The notes below the pieces were generated by a model. It saw nothing but the letters and a program-made list of their open reading frames with translations, was not told the origin of the DNA and did no database searches. A stretch of DNA of 64,000 bases from NCBI RefSeq assembly GCF_002127535.1, contig NZ_MUBJ01000001.1, positions 1 through 64,000 of the forward strand, in the 5' to 3' direction. The DNA is from Xenorhabdus vietnamensis. Its GTDB lineage: Bacteria; Pseudomonadota; Gammaproteobacteria; Enterobacterales; Enterobacteriaceae. The number at the start of each line of letters is the position of its first letter. Within the stretch, counting starts at the first letter, position 1. The position numbers and the translations under genes are program-made. This document shows positions 25,266 through 36,033 of this stretch, one piece after another.

Positions 25266-26567
25266 TTACAAAATCATGCCACCAAACAGGAAACCAAATG
25301 TGACAGCCAATACAACGGCAATAGTGCCCGGAATAAAGAATGGGTGATTGAAAACAAAACGCCCGATACGGGTGGTTCCGGTATCATCCATCTGCACGGC
25401 TGCGACTAATGTCGGATAAGTTGGCAGGATAAACAGGCCAGATACGGCAGAGAAAGATGCGATCGCTGTTAATGGCGTGACATGCAGTGCCAGAGCCATT
25501 GGCATCAAGGCTTTCGCTGTTGCGGCTTGAGAGTAGAGCAAAGCTGAACAGAAGAAGAATATAATTGCCAGCAACCACGGTTGGGCATGAATTAAACTCC
25601 CCGCAGTTTCTTTGATCCAACCCATGTTAGCTTGAACAAATGTATCTCCCAGCCATGCAACACCCAAAATACAGATACATGCGCTCATGCCAGCTTTAAA
25701 AGTGCTTGAGTTCAGGATGGCATCGGTATCGACGGAGCAAATAATAGTCGTAAGGGTAGCAATACTGAGCATGATGATCAAAATCGCATTTGTAGTGTTC
25801 ATCAGGGGTTTCTCAACAAGGCCGACACCCGGGCTGTTGATAATGGCATAAATGACGACACTAACGACTCCTAGGAGGAACAACAGAACAGATCGTTTTG
25901 CTTTGGGCCTGATTTGGATCTGGCTGGCTCCACGCATTTCCACTAAGTTATCTGCAAGGCGCTTTTGGTAAACAGGGTCATTTGACAGCTTAGAATCAAA
26001 AAGCCATGAAATAATGAATGACATGAGAATGATGGCACAAAATGTTGAGGGCAATAATACCATTAACAGATGAATATAACTGATGCCTTGTCCTTCCATG
26101 ATGGATGCCATGTAAACAACAGCCGCAGAAATAGGGGAAGCAGTGATCCCGATCTGAGCAGCGACAACAGCGGTAGAGAGTGGGCGACATGGTTTTATGC
26201 CTTGCTCTTTGGCAACTTCTGCAATAACTGGCAGTGTTGCCAGTGAGATGTTTCCCGTACCTGCAAACAGCGTCAGAAAATAAGTGACGATAGGGGCAAG
26301 AATTGTGATGTATTTGGGATTCTTGCGTAGTAATTTCTCAGTTTGCTGAACTAGATAATCTAGCCCCCCAGCCACCTGCATGGCTGATATCGCAGCAATG
26401 ACAGCCATGATTATAGAAATAACATCAAATGGAATACTGCCTGGTTTGACACCGATTGCAGACAAAATTAAAACACCAAGTCCTCCCGCAAAGCCAATAC
26501 CGATTCCCCCTAGTCGTGCTCCCAAAAAAATGGCCAGCAGAACGATAATTAATTCTACGGCTAGCAT
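25266..26567 (-). CDS. dcuA: Anaerobic C4-dicarboxylate transporter DcuA
   Basis: A 433-residue membrane protein, exactly the length of E. coli DcuA, with about ten or more hydrophobic segments. It begins MLAVELIIVLLAIFLGARLGGIGIG, and APIVTYFLTLFAGTGNISLATLPVIAEVAKEQ is the DcuA/B signature. It exchanges fumarate, malate, aspartate and succinate. It lies downstream of aspA on the same strand, separated by ~1 kb of AT-rich DNA rather than the short spacer of E. coli, so it probably has its own promoter. The spacer contains a permease remnant. Confidence 0.94.
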   Translation of the reverse strand: MLAVELIIVLLAIFLGARLGGIGIGFAGGLGVLILSAIGVKPGSIPFDVISIIMAVIAAISAMQVAGGLDYLVQQTEKLLRKNPKYITILAPIVTYFLTLFAGTGNISLATLPVIAEVAKEQGIKPCRPLSTAVVAAQIGITASPISAAVVYMASIMEGQGISYIHLLMVLLPSTFCAIILMSFIISWLFDSKLSNDPVYQKRLADNLVEMRGASQIQIRPKAKRSVLLFLLGVVSVVIYAIINSPGVGLVEKPLMNTTNAILIIMLSIATLTTIICSVDTDAILNSSTFKAGMSACICILGVAWLGDTFVQANMGWIKETAGSLIHAQPWLLAIIFFFCSALLYSQAATAKALMPMALALHVTPLTAIASFSAVSGLFILPTYPTLVAAVQMDDTGTTRIGRFVFNHPFFIPGTIAVVLAVTFGFLFGGMIL

Positions 26568-27144
26568 ATTGCGTACTCCTTTGTTTTTTAATTTTGTGAA
26601 AATTTTTTGTTAAATTTTGGTGTTGTTTTTAAATTAAAAGCGATATTATCTAAATAATTATTCCAAATAGCAGCGTGTTTTTAACTAATTTAGATACAAA
26701 GCTTTTATCCAGTTATGGGTAAGAATCAGAGCGACCTATGGTTACTCTGTCGGAGTATAATTGTGGTCAAACCTCCTGGTCATGACGGTGTTGTTTTTTA
26801 ATATATTGATTTAATGATATTTTTTTAGTCATCATAAAAACGTTTTACTTTATATATCGGATGCTTTTATATATTCTCTAATTTAATAGAGATTACTTCA
26901 TTATATATTGTTTTAACACAAACTTTTTGTGTTTTTATAAGTGTAAATTACATGTTTTTTTGATGTAAAAGTTAGAAAATAGAATTTGGCATTAAACTAT
27001 TATAAGTAATTCTAATGTAAACTTTATGTTGCAGTTACTATGCGGAAACGAAAAATATTTAATATTATAGACGTCGTTATAATATGAGTTATATTATAGC
27101 CCATATTATATTTTGACTTCTGTTAGATAGATTGGTTATTTATT

Positions 27145-27318
27145 TTAACTGATAATCTTGCTAAGCATAATTATTGAAGTTGGTACCGTAATAACAGCAA
27201 ATATTGTACTTAATATTACTGAAAAGCGGATTTTTCAGGATGAAAATTAAGATTGTTTGAAATTATAATTACATTACCAGCCATAGGTATTGCTAACATT
27301 AATGTAATTACAATTAGT
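27145..27318 (-). pseudogene. AEC-family permease, C-terminal remnant
   Basis: On the minus strand the conceptual segments VITLMLAIPMAGNVIIIS and NLNFHPEKSAFQ are followed, after a frameshift/stop, by VILSTIFAVITVPTSIIMLSK. This order matches the C-terminal end of auxin-efflux-carrier (AEC) type transporters (Pro-rich helix, 'PEKsa', then 'lST...ItvP'). No upstream part of the gene is found. It occupies part of the otherwise non-coding 26568-27493 spacer. An imperfect 16-bp inverted repeat (27261-27276 with 27300-27315) lies within it. Confidence 0.5.
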
Positions 27319-27493
27319 TTAGGGATATCGATTATATAATAAAAGAATAGTCTTTTACCCACAGATTATATTATATTTTTCCCATAAAAATGAAAATAAA
27401 GAAAATTCCTAATCAATATCTAACTTATAAAATAGAGGGTTTTTAGATAGTTTAATAATTAAATTTTAAAAATAAAATGATTTATATAATGAC

Positions 27494-27529
27494 TAAAAAG
27501 GCACGCTTCCAGTTGGAATTACGTGCCTT
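27494..27529 (-). terminator. aspA terminator
   Basis: AAGGCACG (27498-27505) pairs with CGTGCCTT (27522-27529) around an inner TTCCAGTTGGAA stem. Read on the minus strand it runs into a short T-run, 36 bp past the aspA stop codon. Confidence 0.75.
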
Positions 27530-27565
27530 AATAATTAAGACTAGCTCATTATTATGAGAATTAAC

Positions 27566-28990
27566 TTAGTCATCAAAACGTTTTGCTTTATAAGTTGGAT
27601 GTTTTAGGTTCTCAACGGAGAAAATATCATCTAATTCGGCTTCGGTCAGTAAACCGCGCTCAAGTACGACTTCACGGACACTCTTGCCAGTTTCAGCACA
27701 GATCTTGCCCACAATATCGCCATTGTGGTGGCCAATGAATGGGTTCAGATAGGTGACGATACCGATGGAGTTGAACACGAAGCTTTCACAGACTTCTTTA
27801 TTGGCAGTGATGCCATTAACACATTTTTCAACCAGATTACGACAGGCGTTGCCCAAGATAGACATAGATTCAAACATAGCCTGACCAATCGCAGGTTCCA
27901 TTACGTTAAGCTGTAATTGACCCGCTTCTGCTGCCATTGTGATACAAATATCGTTACCAATGACTTTAAAGCAAACTTGGTTAACGACTTCTGGCACAAC
28001 TGGGTTAACTTTAGCTGGCATGATGGAAGAACCGGCCTGCAATTCTGGCAGGTTGATTTCGTTCAGGCCAGCACGAGGGCCGGAAGAAAGCAGGCGCAAG
28101 TCGTTACAAATCTTGGACATCTTAACAGCCAGACGCTTTAATGCACCGTGAACCATGACGTAAGCCCCGCAGTCAGAAGTGGCTTCAATCAAATCTTCTG
28201 CTGGTTGGCAAGGCAGGCCTGTAACTTCAGCCAATTTTTCAACGACCAGCTGTTGGTAACCTGGTGCAGTATTCAAACCAGTACCTATAGCGGTGGCGCC
28301 AAGGTTTACTTCCAGCAGCAGTTCTGCCGTGCGAGTGATGTTTTTGATCTCTTCTTTCAACAGTACGGAAAAAGCACGGAATTCTTGACCCAGAGTCATG
28401 GGGACAGCATCTTGCAACTGGGTACGGCCCATTTTCAGGATGTCATCGAACTCAACACCTTTTTTGTCGAAGCCTGCTTTCAGCAACTCAATAGAATCAA
28501 CCAATTGCATCAGGGAATTATAGACAGCAATACGGAAACCTGTAGGGTAAGCATCATTAGTTGACTGGCTTCTGTTCAGGTGATCATTTGGGTTCAGATA
28601 TTCATATTCACCTTTTTGATGCCCCATCAACTCCAGGCCAATATTTGCCAGCACCTCATTGGTATTCATGTTCAGTGAGGTACCTGCGCCACCTTGAAAG
28701 ACATCAACAGGGAATTGATCCATGCATTTGCCTGTATTGAGGACTTCATCACATGCTTTGACAATAATATCTGCCACTTTTCCCGGTATAGTATGAAGTT
28801 CTTTGTTTGCCAGTGCCGCAGCTTTCTTTACCATCACCATGCCTCGAATAAATTCAGGCACATTGTTGATGGTTTGGTCACTAATATAAAAGTTTTCAAT
28901 CGCACGTAGAGTGTGAATACCGTAGTAGGCTTCAGCAGGAACTTCTCGTTTACCTAACAGGTCTTCTTCGATACGAATGTTGTTTGACAT
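27566..28990 (-). CDS. aspA: Aspartate ammonia-lyase (aspartase)
   Basis: A 474-residue cytoplasmic homotetrameric enzyme of the fumarase/aspartase superfamily. It has [20 protein letters not shown] at the N-terminus and the superfamily signature [15 protein letters not shown] (about residues 317-331) that carries the catalytic Ser. It converts aspartate to fumarate plus ammonia. With dcuA downstream it supports aspartate uptake and fumarate respiration. A near-perfect CRP box lies ~200 bp upstream in the region shared with fxsA. Length and motifs are standard, with nothing odd. Confidence 0.96.
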   Translation of the reverse strand: MSNNIRIEEDLLGKREVPAEAYYGIHTLRAIENFYISDQTINNVPEFIRGMVMVKKAAALANKELHTIPGKVADIIVKACDEVLNTGKCMDQFPVDVFQGGAGTSLNMNTNEVLANIGLELMGHQKGEYEYLNPNDHLNRSQSTNDAYPTGFRIAVYNSLMQLVDSIELLKAGFDKKGVEFDDILKMGRTQLQDAVPMTLGQEFRAFSVLLKEEIKNITRTAELLLEVNLGATAIGTGLNTAPGYQQLVVEKLAEVTGLPCQPAEDLIEATSDCGAYVMVHGALKRLAVKMSKICNDLRLLSSGPRAGLNEINLPELQAGSSIMPAKVNPVVPEVVNQVCFKVIGNDICITMAAEAGQLQLNVMEPAIGQAMFESMSILGNACRNLVEKCVNGITANKEVCESFVFNSIGIVTYLNPFIGHHNGDIVGKICAETGKSVREVVLERGLLTEAELDDIFSVENLKHPTYKAKRFDD

Positions 28991-29185
28991 GAGAACCTTC
29001 TTAAATTAGATATGTTTTTTTACTGTTCTATTACGTGTTTGTTGAAAAATAATGTTGCCGACAACAATTTCCCTGATATTAGTCACTTATCATGAAACTG
29101 CTGGCGCGATCATATGTGGATTTGTGAGAAATGCCTTGAACCTGGATCACTTTATAGTGCTATTTTAGTAATGAAATAGCATATG

Positions 29186-29201
29186 TGTGACTAAAGTCAC
29201 A
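29186..29201. promoter_or_regulatory. CRP-binding site upstream of aspA/fxsA
   Basis: TGTGACTAAAGTCACA is a perfect TGTGA-N6-TCACA dyad in the 358-bp divergent region between aspA (minus) and fxsA (plus). aspA is CRP-activated in E. coli. No other gene is seen in 28991-29349. Confidence 0.75.
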
Positions 29202-29349
29202 ATTGCAGGGGGAAAAAGTTAAGTGCCCGAAGTATTGAAAACGGCCGAAAATATCCCCACATATGTTATCTAACCCCATATTATGTGATCTGATATAGCG
29301 TGAATGATCAAATAGTGTGAACTTTCAATAGTAATAAAAGGAGATCCAC

Positions 29350-29910
29350 GTGCGCTGGCTCCCACTTATTCTTATATGCCTTCTGGTTTACATCGAGTCT
29401 GTCCTGTTTGTTCGGATTGCCTCTGAAGTTGGAGTCTTGTTGACTCTGTTGTTAGTGATTCTTACTTCTTGTCTTGGTGTGTCCCTTGTACGTAATCAAG
29501 GCATCAAGAATTTTATGTCTATGCAGCAAAAACTCGCAGCAGGTGAGAGTCCAGCGGAAGAAGCTGTCAAAAGTGTTTCTCTGGTAATGGCTGGATTTTT
29601 GCTGATACTGCCCGGTTTTTTCACCGATTTTCTCGGATTATTGTTGTTACTGACTCCCGTGCAGAAACTCCTGACAATGAAGTTATTACCCCATATCAAG
29701 TTTTATCGCCCGAATACTTTTGGTTCCAGTAACTATGGCTCCAGTAATTATGGTTCCGGTAATCATGCTGGCGGCTATAGCCAGAATGGGCAGACTTTTG
29801 AGGGAGAATATGAGCGCAGGAAAGATGGCGCTTCTTATACATTGGATGAACAAAAGCCGGGTGATCAAAGAAACCACGGCGAACATGGTAGCGAACACAA
29901 TAAAAAATAG
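29350..29910 (+). CDS. fxsA: FxsA membrane protein
   Basis: A 186-residue inner-membrane protein with a GTG start preceded by AAAAGGAG. Hydrophobic segments span residues ~4-25, ~28-48 and ~78-103; EVGVLLTLLLVILTSCLG and AGFLLILPGFFTDFLGLLLLL match E. coli FxsA (suppressor of F exclusion of phage T7). The C-terminal tail (residues ~120-186) contains three near-tandem Ser-Asn-Tyr-Gly units (GSSNYGSSNYGSGNH) and is hydrophilic and charged. The gene lies upstream of groES as in E. coli. Confidence 0.9.
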   Translation: MRWLPLILICLLVYIESVLFVRIASEVGVLLTLLLVILTSCLGVSLVRNQGIKNFMSMQQKLAAGESPAEEAVKSVSLVMAGFLLILPGFFTDFLGLLLLLTPVQKLLTMKLLPHIKFYRPNTFGSSNYGSSNYGSGNHAGGYSQNGQTFEGEYERRKDGASYTLDEQKPGDQRNHGEHGSEHNKK

Positions 29911-29972
29911 TGGTCCTTGTTTTGACTGAAATTTCGGTGGGTAAGAAAAAAGTAAAATATTTTTGTTGCCCA

Positions 29973-30003
29973 CCCTTGAAGTAGTGACCTTAAGCCCCAA
30001 CTT
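29973..30003 (+). promoter_or_regulatory. Heat-shock (sigma-32) promoter of groESL
   Basis: CCCTTGAA (29973-29980), 14 bp, then CCCCAACTT (29995-30003) closely matches the sigma-32 consensus CTTGAA-N13/15-CCCCATNT. It lies ~80 bp before the groES start codon. Confidence 0.85.
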
Positions 30004-30007
30004 GTAG

Positions 30008-30379
<372 letters not shown>

Positions 30380-30425
30380 TTGAGTATCTTATTACATTCA
30401 GATCTTCTTAATTGAACGAATTTAA

Positions 30426-32084
<1,659 letters not shown>

Positions 32085-32136
32085 TGCTGTTCACCCCTAA
32101 ATGATGGAACTCTCCATCCACTAGGATAAAACTTTG

Positions 32137-32167
32137 AAGGCGAGCAGAAAAAACTGCTCGCCTTTTT
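32137..32167 (+). terminator. groESL terminator
   Basis: GGCGAGCAG (32139-32147) and CTGCTCGCC (32154-32162) form a perfect 9-bp stem, followed by TTTTT. Confidence 0.95.
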
Positions 32168-32244
32168 ACTCTTTTGTCTTAATTGGATACAAAAGGATAT
32201 GTTTATCATCATGGTAGGTATTCCTATAATTAATGAGGAAAGTT

Positions 32245-32586
32245 ATGCGAATTAAAATGTTGCTTGGTGCGTCAGTATTGTTGTTGGCAGGCTGTACAAC
32301 AACTAATCAATTAACTTCTGCTGGTGCTAATGTACGTTTTGTTGATACTCAACCAGGCAGCGAATGCCAGCGGTTAGGGGAAGTTGCTGGCACGCAAAGC
32401 AACTGGCTCAATGGCGTCAGCAATGAAAGTAGTTCTATGCGTAGTGCCGCCAATGACTTACGCAATAAAGCGTCTGAAATGGGTGGCAATGTTATTTATG
32501 GTGTAAACAGCCCGTCAGAGGGATTGTTGGCTAGTTTTGTCCCTCTGGATAGCAAAATGGTTGGTCAGGTCTATAAGTGCCCTTAG
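32245..32586 (+). CDS. yjeI: YjeI-like DUF4156 lipoprotein
   Basis: A 113-residue predicted lipoprotein. The start was chosen at 32245 because GAGGA lies just upstream; an ATG at 32233 overlaps that site. The signal peptide ends in the lipobox LLAGC. The body matches E. coli YjeI: QPGSECQRLGEVAGTQSNWLNG, then SMRSAANDLRNKASEMGGNVIYG. The family (DUF4156, YjeI/RcsF-like neighbours) is of unknown function. It follows groEL as in E. coli but behind a strong terminator, so it is a separate transcript. Confidence 0.85.
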   Translation: MRIKMLLGASVLLLAGCTTTNQLTSAGANVRFVDTQPGSECQRLGEVAGTQSNWLNGVSNESSSMRSAANDLRNKASEMGGNVIYGVNSPSEGLLASFVPLDSKMVGQVYKCP

Positions 32587-32837
32587 TCACCAATGACATA
32601 TAATCAATGATATAAAAAAGCAAAAAGATGTAGCCCTATAGATGAGATGGTGTTGTTTACCCGCATGTGGATGTAAAAAATCAATGGGGTTGGTGAGAAA
32701 GTGGTTTGGGCAATGCTCAGAAGGAATATTTCGAAACGTCAAGAATTGCGTATACATTTGGTTTCTGTGCGTTGCCCATCCAGCAGTTCTTCAATGATGG
32801 CGTGGAGTTAATCAGTGATTGACTGGTATAAGGAATA

Positions 32838-33869
32838 TCACTGGCTCTGGATTAGCCCTAAATCCAGTGGTGTTTTGCTTGGCTCTCCACCTATTTCTCT
32901 TGTTAGTCTTGGAACCAAATAACCAGACACTTTAGTCAATAATTCTCGCATAATAGCTTTTGCTTCTTCATCACCCACAAGAAAATGTGCGGCACCTTGA
33001 ACTTTGTCCAGAACGTGAATGTAGTAAGGCAATATACCTGCATCAAACAGTGCATTACTTAAATCAGCCAGCGTATCTGCATTATCATTGATATCACGTA
33101 GCATCACGCTTTGATTCAGAAGTGCCACACCCGCTTGTTTTAGCCGCATCATGCTTTTGCGTACTGCATCATCAATTTCATTTGCATGGTTGATATGGGT
33201 CACCATGATCACTTGCAAATTGGTTTGTGCTAAACGATTACACAGTGAAAGTGTGATTCGGTCAGGGATCACAATTGGCAAGCGTGTATGGATCCTCAAT
33301 CGCTTAATGTGTGGAATGGACTCAACTCGGCTGATTAACCAATCCAGTTCATGATCCTTAGCCATGAGTGGATCGCCACCGGAGAAAATAATTTCGTCAA
33401 GCTCAGGGTGTTGTTCAATATAATCCAGAGCAAGCTGCCAGTTGTTTTTGTTACCTTTATTCTCTCCATAAGGGAAATGACGACGGAAACAATAACGGCA
33501 ATTGACTGCACAGCCGCCTTTGACCAGCAGCAAAGCCCTATTGCGATATTTATGCAACAGGCCAGGAACAATATTGTGTTGTTCATCTAACGGATCAGTG
33601 GAGAAACCAGGCGATGTAGTAAATTCTTCCCGTGAGGTCAGGACTTGCAACAGAAGAGGATCATGGGGATCACCTTTTTTCATGCGTGTTACAAACGCTC
33701 TTGGCACACGCAGAGGAAACAAATGCTTTGCTGCATTGCCTTCTTGCAGCATCGCATGTGTGTTTAAGGATAATAGTTGTAACAACTCATTGGGATCAGT
33801 AATAACATCCGCAAGTTGTTTTAGCCAGACTTCTCTGACGGGGTGAATATGGGTTATAATGTGTGCCAT
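32838..33869 (-). CDS. epmB: EF-P (R)-beta-lysine-forming aminomutase EpmB
   Basis: A 343-residue radical-SAM enzyme related to lysine 2,3-aminomutase. The [4Fe-4S] motif CAVNCRYC uses Cys120, Cys124 and Cys127; FSGGDPLMAKD follows as the glycine-rich SAM-binding part. It makes (R)-beta-lysine, which EpmA attaches to elongation factor P. The gene is divergent from efp with only 40 bp between start codons, so their promoters overlap. epmA is not in the window. Confidence 0.94.
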   Translation of the reverse strand: MAHIITHIHPVREVWLKQLADVITDPNELLQLLSLNTHAMLQEGNAAKHLFPLRVPRAFVTRMKKGDPHDPLLLQVLTSREEFTTSPGFSTDPLDEQHNIVPGLLHKYRNRALLLVKGGCAVNCRYCFRRHFPYGENKGNKNNWQLALDYIEQHPELDEIIFSGGDPLMAKDHELDWLISRVESIPHIKRLRIHTRLPIVIPDRITLSLCNRLAQTNLQVIMVTHINHANEIDDAVRKSMMRLKQAGVALLNQSVMLRDINDNADTLADLSNALFDAGILPYYIHVLDKVQGAAHFLVGDEEAKAIMRELLTKVSGYLVPRLTREIGGEPSKTPLDLGLIQSQ

Positions 33870-33909
33870 TTTTTGGCTAAGCCATTTTGTTAAAAATTAG
33901 AGGATCTCC

Positions 33910-34476
33910 ATGGCTACTTATAGTACCAATGAATTCCGTTCAGGTCTTAAAATCATGTTAGATGGCGAGCCGTGCGCTATTCTTGACAGCGAATTTGTTA
34001 AACCAGGTAAAGGGCAGGCATTTGCCCGTGTTCGTATTCGTAAACTGATTTCTGGTAAACTACTAGAAAAAACTTTTAAATCAACAGATTCTGTTGAAAG
34101 TGCAGATGTCATGGATGCCAACCTGACTTATTTGTACAACGACGGTGAATTCTGGCATTTCATGAATAATGAAACTTTCGAGCAGCTGGCTGCGGATGCG
34201 AAAGCCATTGGTGACAATGCAAAATGGCTGATCGATCAGGCCGAATGTATTCTGACTCTGTGGGATGGCCGTCCTATCGCTGTAACTCCACCAAACTTCG
34301 TTGAGCTGGAAGTGGTTGAGACTGATCCAGGTCTGAAAGGCGATACTGCTGGTACCGGTGGTAAACCTGCAACTTTGAGCACCGGTGCTGTGGTAAAAGT
34401 ACCTCTGTTTGTACAGATCGGTGAAGTTATCAAAGTTGATACCCGTTCTAACGAATACGTATCCCGCGTGAAATAA
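33910..34476 (+). CDS. efp: Elongation factor P
   Basis: A 188-residue translation factor that rescues ribosomes stalled at polyproline. The KOW-like N-terminal domain holds the modified Lys34 in PGKGQAF, and two OB-fold domains follow with the C-terminal signature [23 protein letters not shown]. The ribosome binding site GAGGA is well placed. It is divergent from epmB, which makes its modifying group. A strong terminator follows at 34498-34533. Confidence 0.98.
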   Translation: MATYSTNEFRSGLKIMLDGEPCAILDSEFVKPGKGQAFARVRIRKLISGKLLEKTFKSTDSVESADVMDANLTYLYNDGEFWHFMNNETFEQLAADAKAIGDNAKWLIDQAECILTLWDGRPIAVTPPNFVELEVVETDPGLKGDTAGTGGKPATLSTGAVVKVPLFVQIGEVIKVDTRSNEYVSRVK

Positions 34477-34497
34477 CCGCGTTTGTTATTTTAGAAA

Positions 34498-34533
34498 AAC
34501 CGCAACCTCTTTGTCCAGAGGTTGCGGTTTTTT
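34498..34533 (+). terminator. efp terminator
   Basis: AACCGCAACCTCT...AGAGGTTGCGGTT forms a 13-bp stem followed by a T-run. Confidence 0.95.
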
Positions 34534-34605
34534 GTTGTAGCTTATCGGCAGTTATCATTGCGGCAGTCAGACTGGATAGTTATAATTCAGTTTCATTTCT
34601 TATCG

Positions 34606-34653
34606 TTATCCTGGACGACCCGGATAAGCGTCATTTCATTGGGGACGACCCCA
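34606..34653 (+). promoter_or_regulatory. Guanidine-II (mini-ykkC) riboswitch
   Basis: Two short hairpins each present an ACGA tetraloop: TTATCC-tgg-ACGA-ccc-GGATAA (34606-34627) and TGGGG-ACGA-CCCCA (34640-34653), separated by 12 nt and followed by GGGAAAGG before the start codon. This is the defining architecture of the guanidine-II riboswitch, which turns on translation of guanidinium exporters. A TATAAT box is at 34581-34586. Confidence 0.93.
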
Positions 34654-34678
34654 CTAGTCATCATATAAAGGGAAAGGC

Positions 34679-34993
34679 ATGTCTTGGTTGATCCTTTTTA
34701 TTGCTGGTTTGTTGGAAGTGGTGTGGGCGGTAGGCCTGAAATATACTCAGGGTTTTTCACGTTTGATACCAAGTGTAATTACGATTAGCGCGATGACTGT
34801 CAGTGTGGGGTTATTGGCCTATGCGATGAAGAACCTGCCAGCAGGAACTGCGTATGCCATTTGGACAGGTATTGGTGCCGTAGGTACGGCGGTTTTCGGC
34901 ATCATCGTGTTGGGAGAATCTGCGAATTTAGCTCGGATATTAAGCCTCGGTTTGATTGTGGTTGGTATTATTGGCTTAAAATTAGCAAGCTGA
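34679..34993 (+). CDS. gdx: Guanidinium exporter Gdx (SugE), SMR family
   Basis: A 104-residue four-helix small multidrug resistance protein. It begins [26 protein letters not shown], with the essential Glu13, and [16 protein letters not shown] is the SugE/Gdx signature. It exchanges guanidinium for protons as an antiparallel dimer. A guanidine-II riboswitch directly upstream confirms the assignment. Synteny with efp matches E. coli, although the intervening ecnAB genes are absent. A bidirectional terminator hairpin (AACCCAGC/GCTGGGTT, 35047-35067) follows. Confidence 0.96.
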   Translation: MSWLILFIAGLLEVVWAVGLKYTQGFSRLIPSVITISAMTVSVGLLAYAMKNLPAGTAYAIWTGIGAVGTAVFGIIVLGESANLARILSLGLIVVGIIGLKLAS

Positions 34994-35046
34994 TCTTTTA
35001 ATTTATTGTTTATAAAAGATTACTCCCAAGCTATTGTTTATAAATA

Positions 35047-35075
35047 AACCCAGCACTGGGCTGGGTTCTATTTTT
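35047..35075. terminator. Terminator between gdx and the Nlp-like gene
   Basis: AACCCAGC (35047-35054) and GCTGGGTT (35060-35067) form an 8-bp stem followed by a T-rich stretch. It serves convergent genes gdx (plus) and the Nlp-like regulator (minus). Confidence 0.8.
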
Positions 35076-35077
35076 GA

Positions 35078-35290
35078 CTATTTTTTTTCATAACGCGAAG
35101 GCCATATTTCTTCTGGCGTGCGTTCCAGCGCGGTTGCGATAAGACGCTCGCCTTTTGGCCAGTGTCGTTGTAATGCATTGGCAAGAGTTGATGATGCCAG
35201 CCCTGCTGCTCGCGATACTTCTGACAAAGTGGTTCCGCGCTTCTTTAATTCAGCAATGATATCAGCAGAATGCCAGTCTTTTTTTTCCAT
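35078..35290 (-). CDS. Nlp/SfsB-family regulator
   Basis: A 70-residue Ner-like DNA-binding protein: DWHSADIIAELKKRGTTLSEVSRAAGLASSTLANAL then WPKGERLIATALERTPEEIWPSR. The start was taken at the ATG at 35290 (GGAG upstream) rather than a TTG at 35305. It is clearly related to the island protein at 7358-7624 but lacks its C-terminal extension. In E. coli SfsB/Nlp influences maltose genes. The promoter region to the right is shared with a C-box-controlled gene on the opposite strand. Confidence 0.82.
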   Translation of the reverse strand: MEKKDWHSADIIAELKKRGTTLSEVSRAAGLASSTLANALQRHWPKGERLIATALERTPEEIWPSRYEKK

Positions 35291-35349
35291 CCTTAAGATC
35301 TCCAATTATCTGTCATTTTTCCAATTAAAAAGTAAGTAACTATTAAGTA

Positions 35350-35402
35350 GACTATAAGTCACACATCATAGCATAACTCAAATTGAAACGTGACTCATAG
35401 TC
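35350..35402. promoter_or_regulatory. Two C-boxes (GACT-N3-AGTC) of a controller protein
   Basis: GACTATAAGTC (35350-35360) and GACTCATAGTC (35392-35402) both match the C-box pattern GACTnnnAGTC of restriction-modification controller proteins. The second extends to GTGACTCATAGTCCGTG, the core of operators bound by C.Esp1396I-type regulators. The two sites are also inverted copies of each other (GACTATAAGTCAC with GTGACTCATAGTC). They lie 38-90 bp before the HTH gene at 35440. Confidence 0.75.
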
Positions 35403-35439
35403 CGTGGTCGGATAAGTAACACGAATCGATACTTATCGG

Positions 35440-35679
35440 ATGAAAACATCGAACAACATCAGATCCCTTTTTGGACAAAGAATTAGGTATCTCAGGAGAG
35501 AAGCTGGGATGTCTCAGGAAGCTTTTGCTGATAAATGTGGGCTGGATCGAACTTATGTCAGTGGCATTGAACGCGGTGTCAGGAATCCTACTTTGGAAAT
35601 TATTTATGTAATAGCAAATGGATTACAGATTGAACTTAATGAATTGTTCAATTTTGAGACAGTATATCCTCCTCATTAA
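35440..35679 (+). CDS. XRE-family controller-protein-like regulator (orphan)
   Basis: A 79-residue all-helical HTH_3 protein: [57 protein letters not shown]. This has the size and pattern of type II restriction-modification C proteins, which bind C-boxes as dimers to time endonuclease expression. Two C-boxes lie immediately upstream, which supports the assignment. No methyltransferase or endonuclease gene is present on either side. It is thus an orphan controller, either left after loss of the system or recruited to regulate something else, possibly the divergent Nlp-like gene. Confidence 0.8.
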   Translation: MKTSNNIRSLFGQRIRYLRREAGMSQEAFADKCGLDRTYVSGIERGVRNPTLEIIYVIANGLQIELNELFNFETVYPPH

Positions 35680-35987
35680 AACCTGTTATCAAAAGAACGA
35701 TTCAGATATCCAAGCATAAATATAAATAAATTTTGTATTTATTCCTTGATGAATTTAAATAATCAAACAATTAGACGTAAAAAAAAGTATTGTCAGTAAT
35801 AAAGATTATCAATTAATCCTCTATCCATCACCTTTCAAGTTGCAGCTAATAAAGCTGCGACTGAAAACAGCATTTTTCTGTTGTTATTTCTCTTTAATAC
35901 GAAGATGAGATGCATATTCTTTTTTTGAATATGATATTTCTTTTTGTCATATTATAAGCAATGATGGTTGAGATTCGGTGAGAGAAT

Positions 35988-36013
35988 GTACGTTGATTAA
36001 TGTACGTTGATTA
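35988..36013. repeat. Tandem 13-bp repeat
   Basis: The unit ATGTACGTTGATT occurs twice in direct succession just before the permease gene. The rest of 35680-36006 is AT-rich with no gene; a small palindrome (CAAGTTGCAGCTAATAAAGCTGC) sits near 35838. Confidence 0.6.
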
Positions 36014-36033
36014 GATATAAGCAGGAAAGAGAG

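Noticed and set aside
26700..26800. Possible riboswitch or leader peptide upstream of dcuA
   Set aside because: A 13-codon minus-strand ORF and loose dyads are visible, but nothing matches a known leader class.
35078..36006. Restriction-modification system around the C-boxes
   Set aside because: No methyltransferase motif or endonuclease-sized gene was found on either side; only the controller-like gene and an Nlp-like regulator are present.
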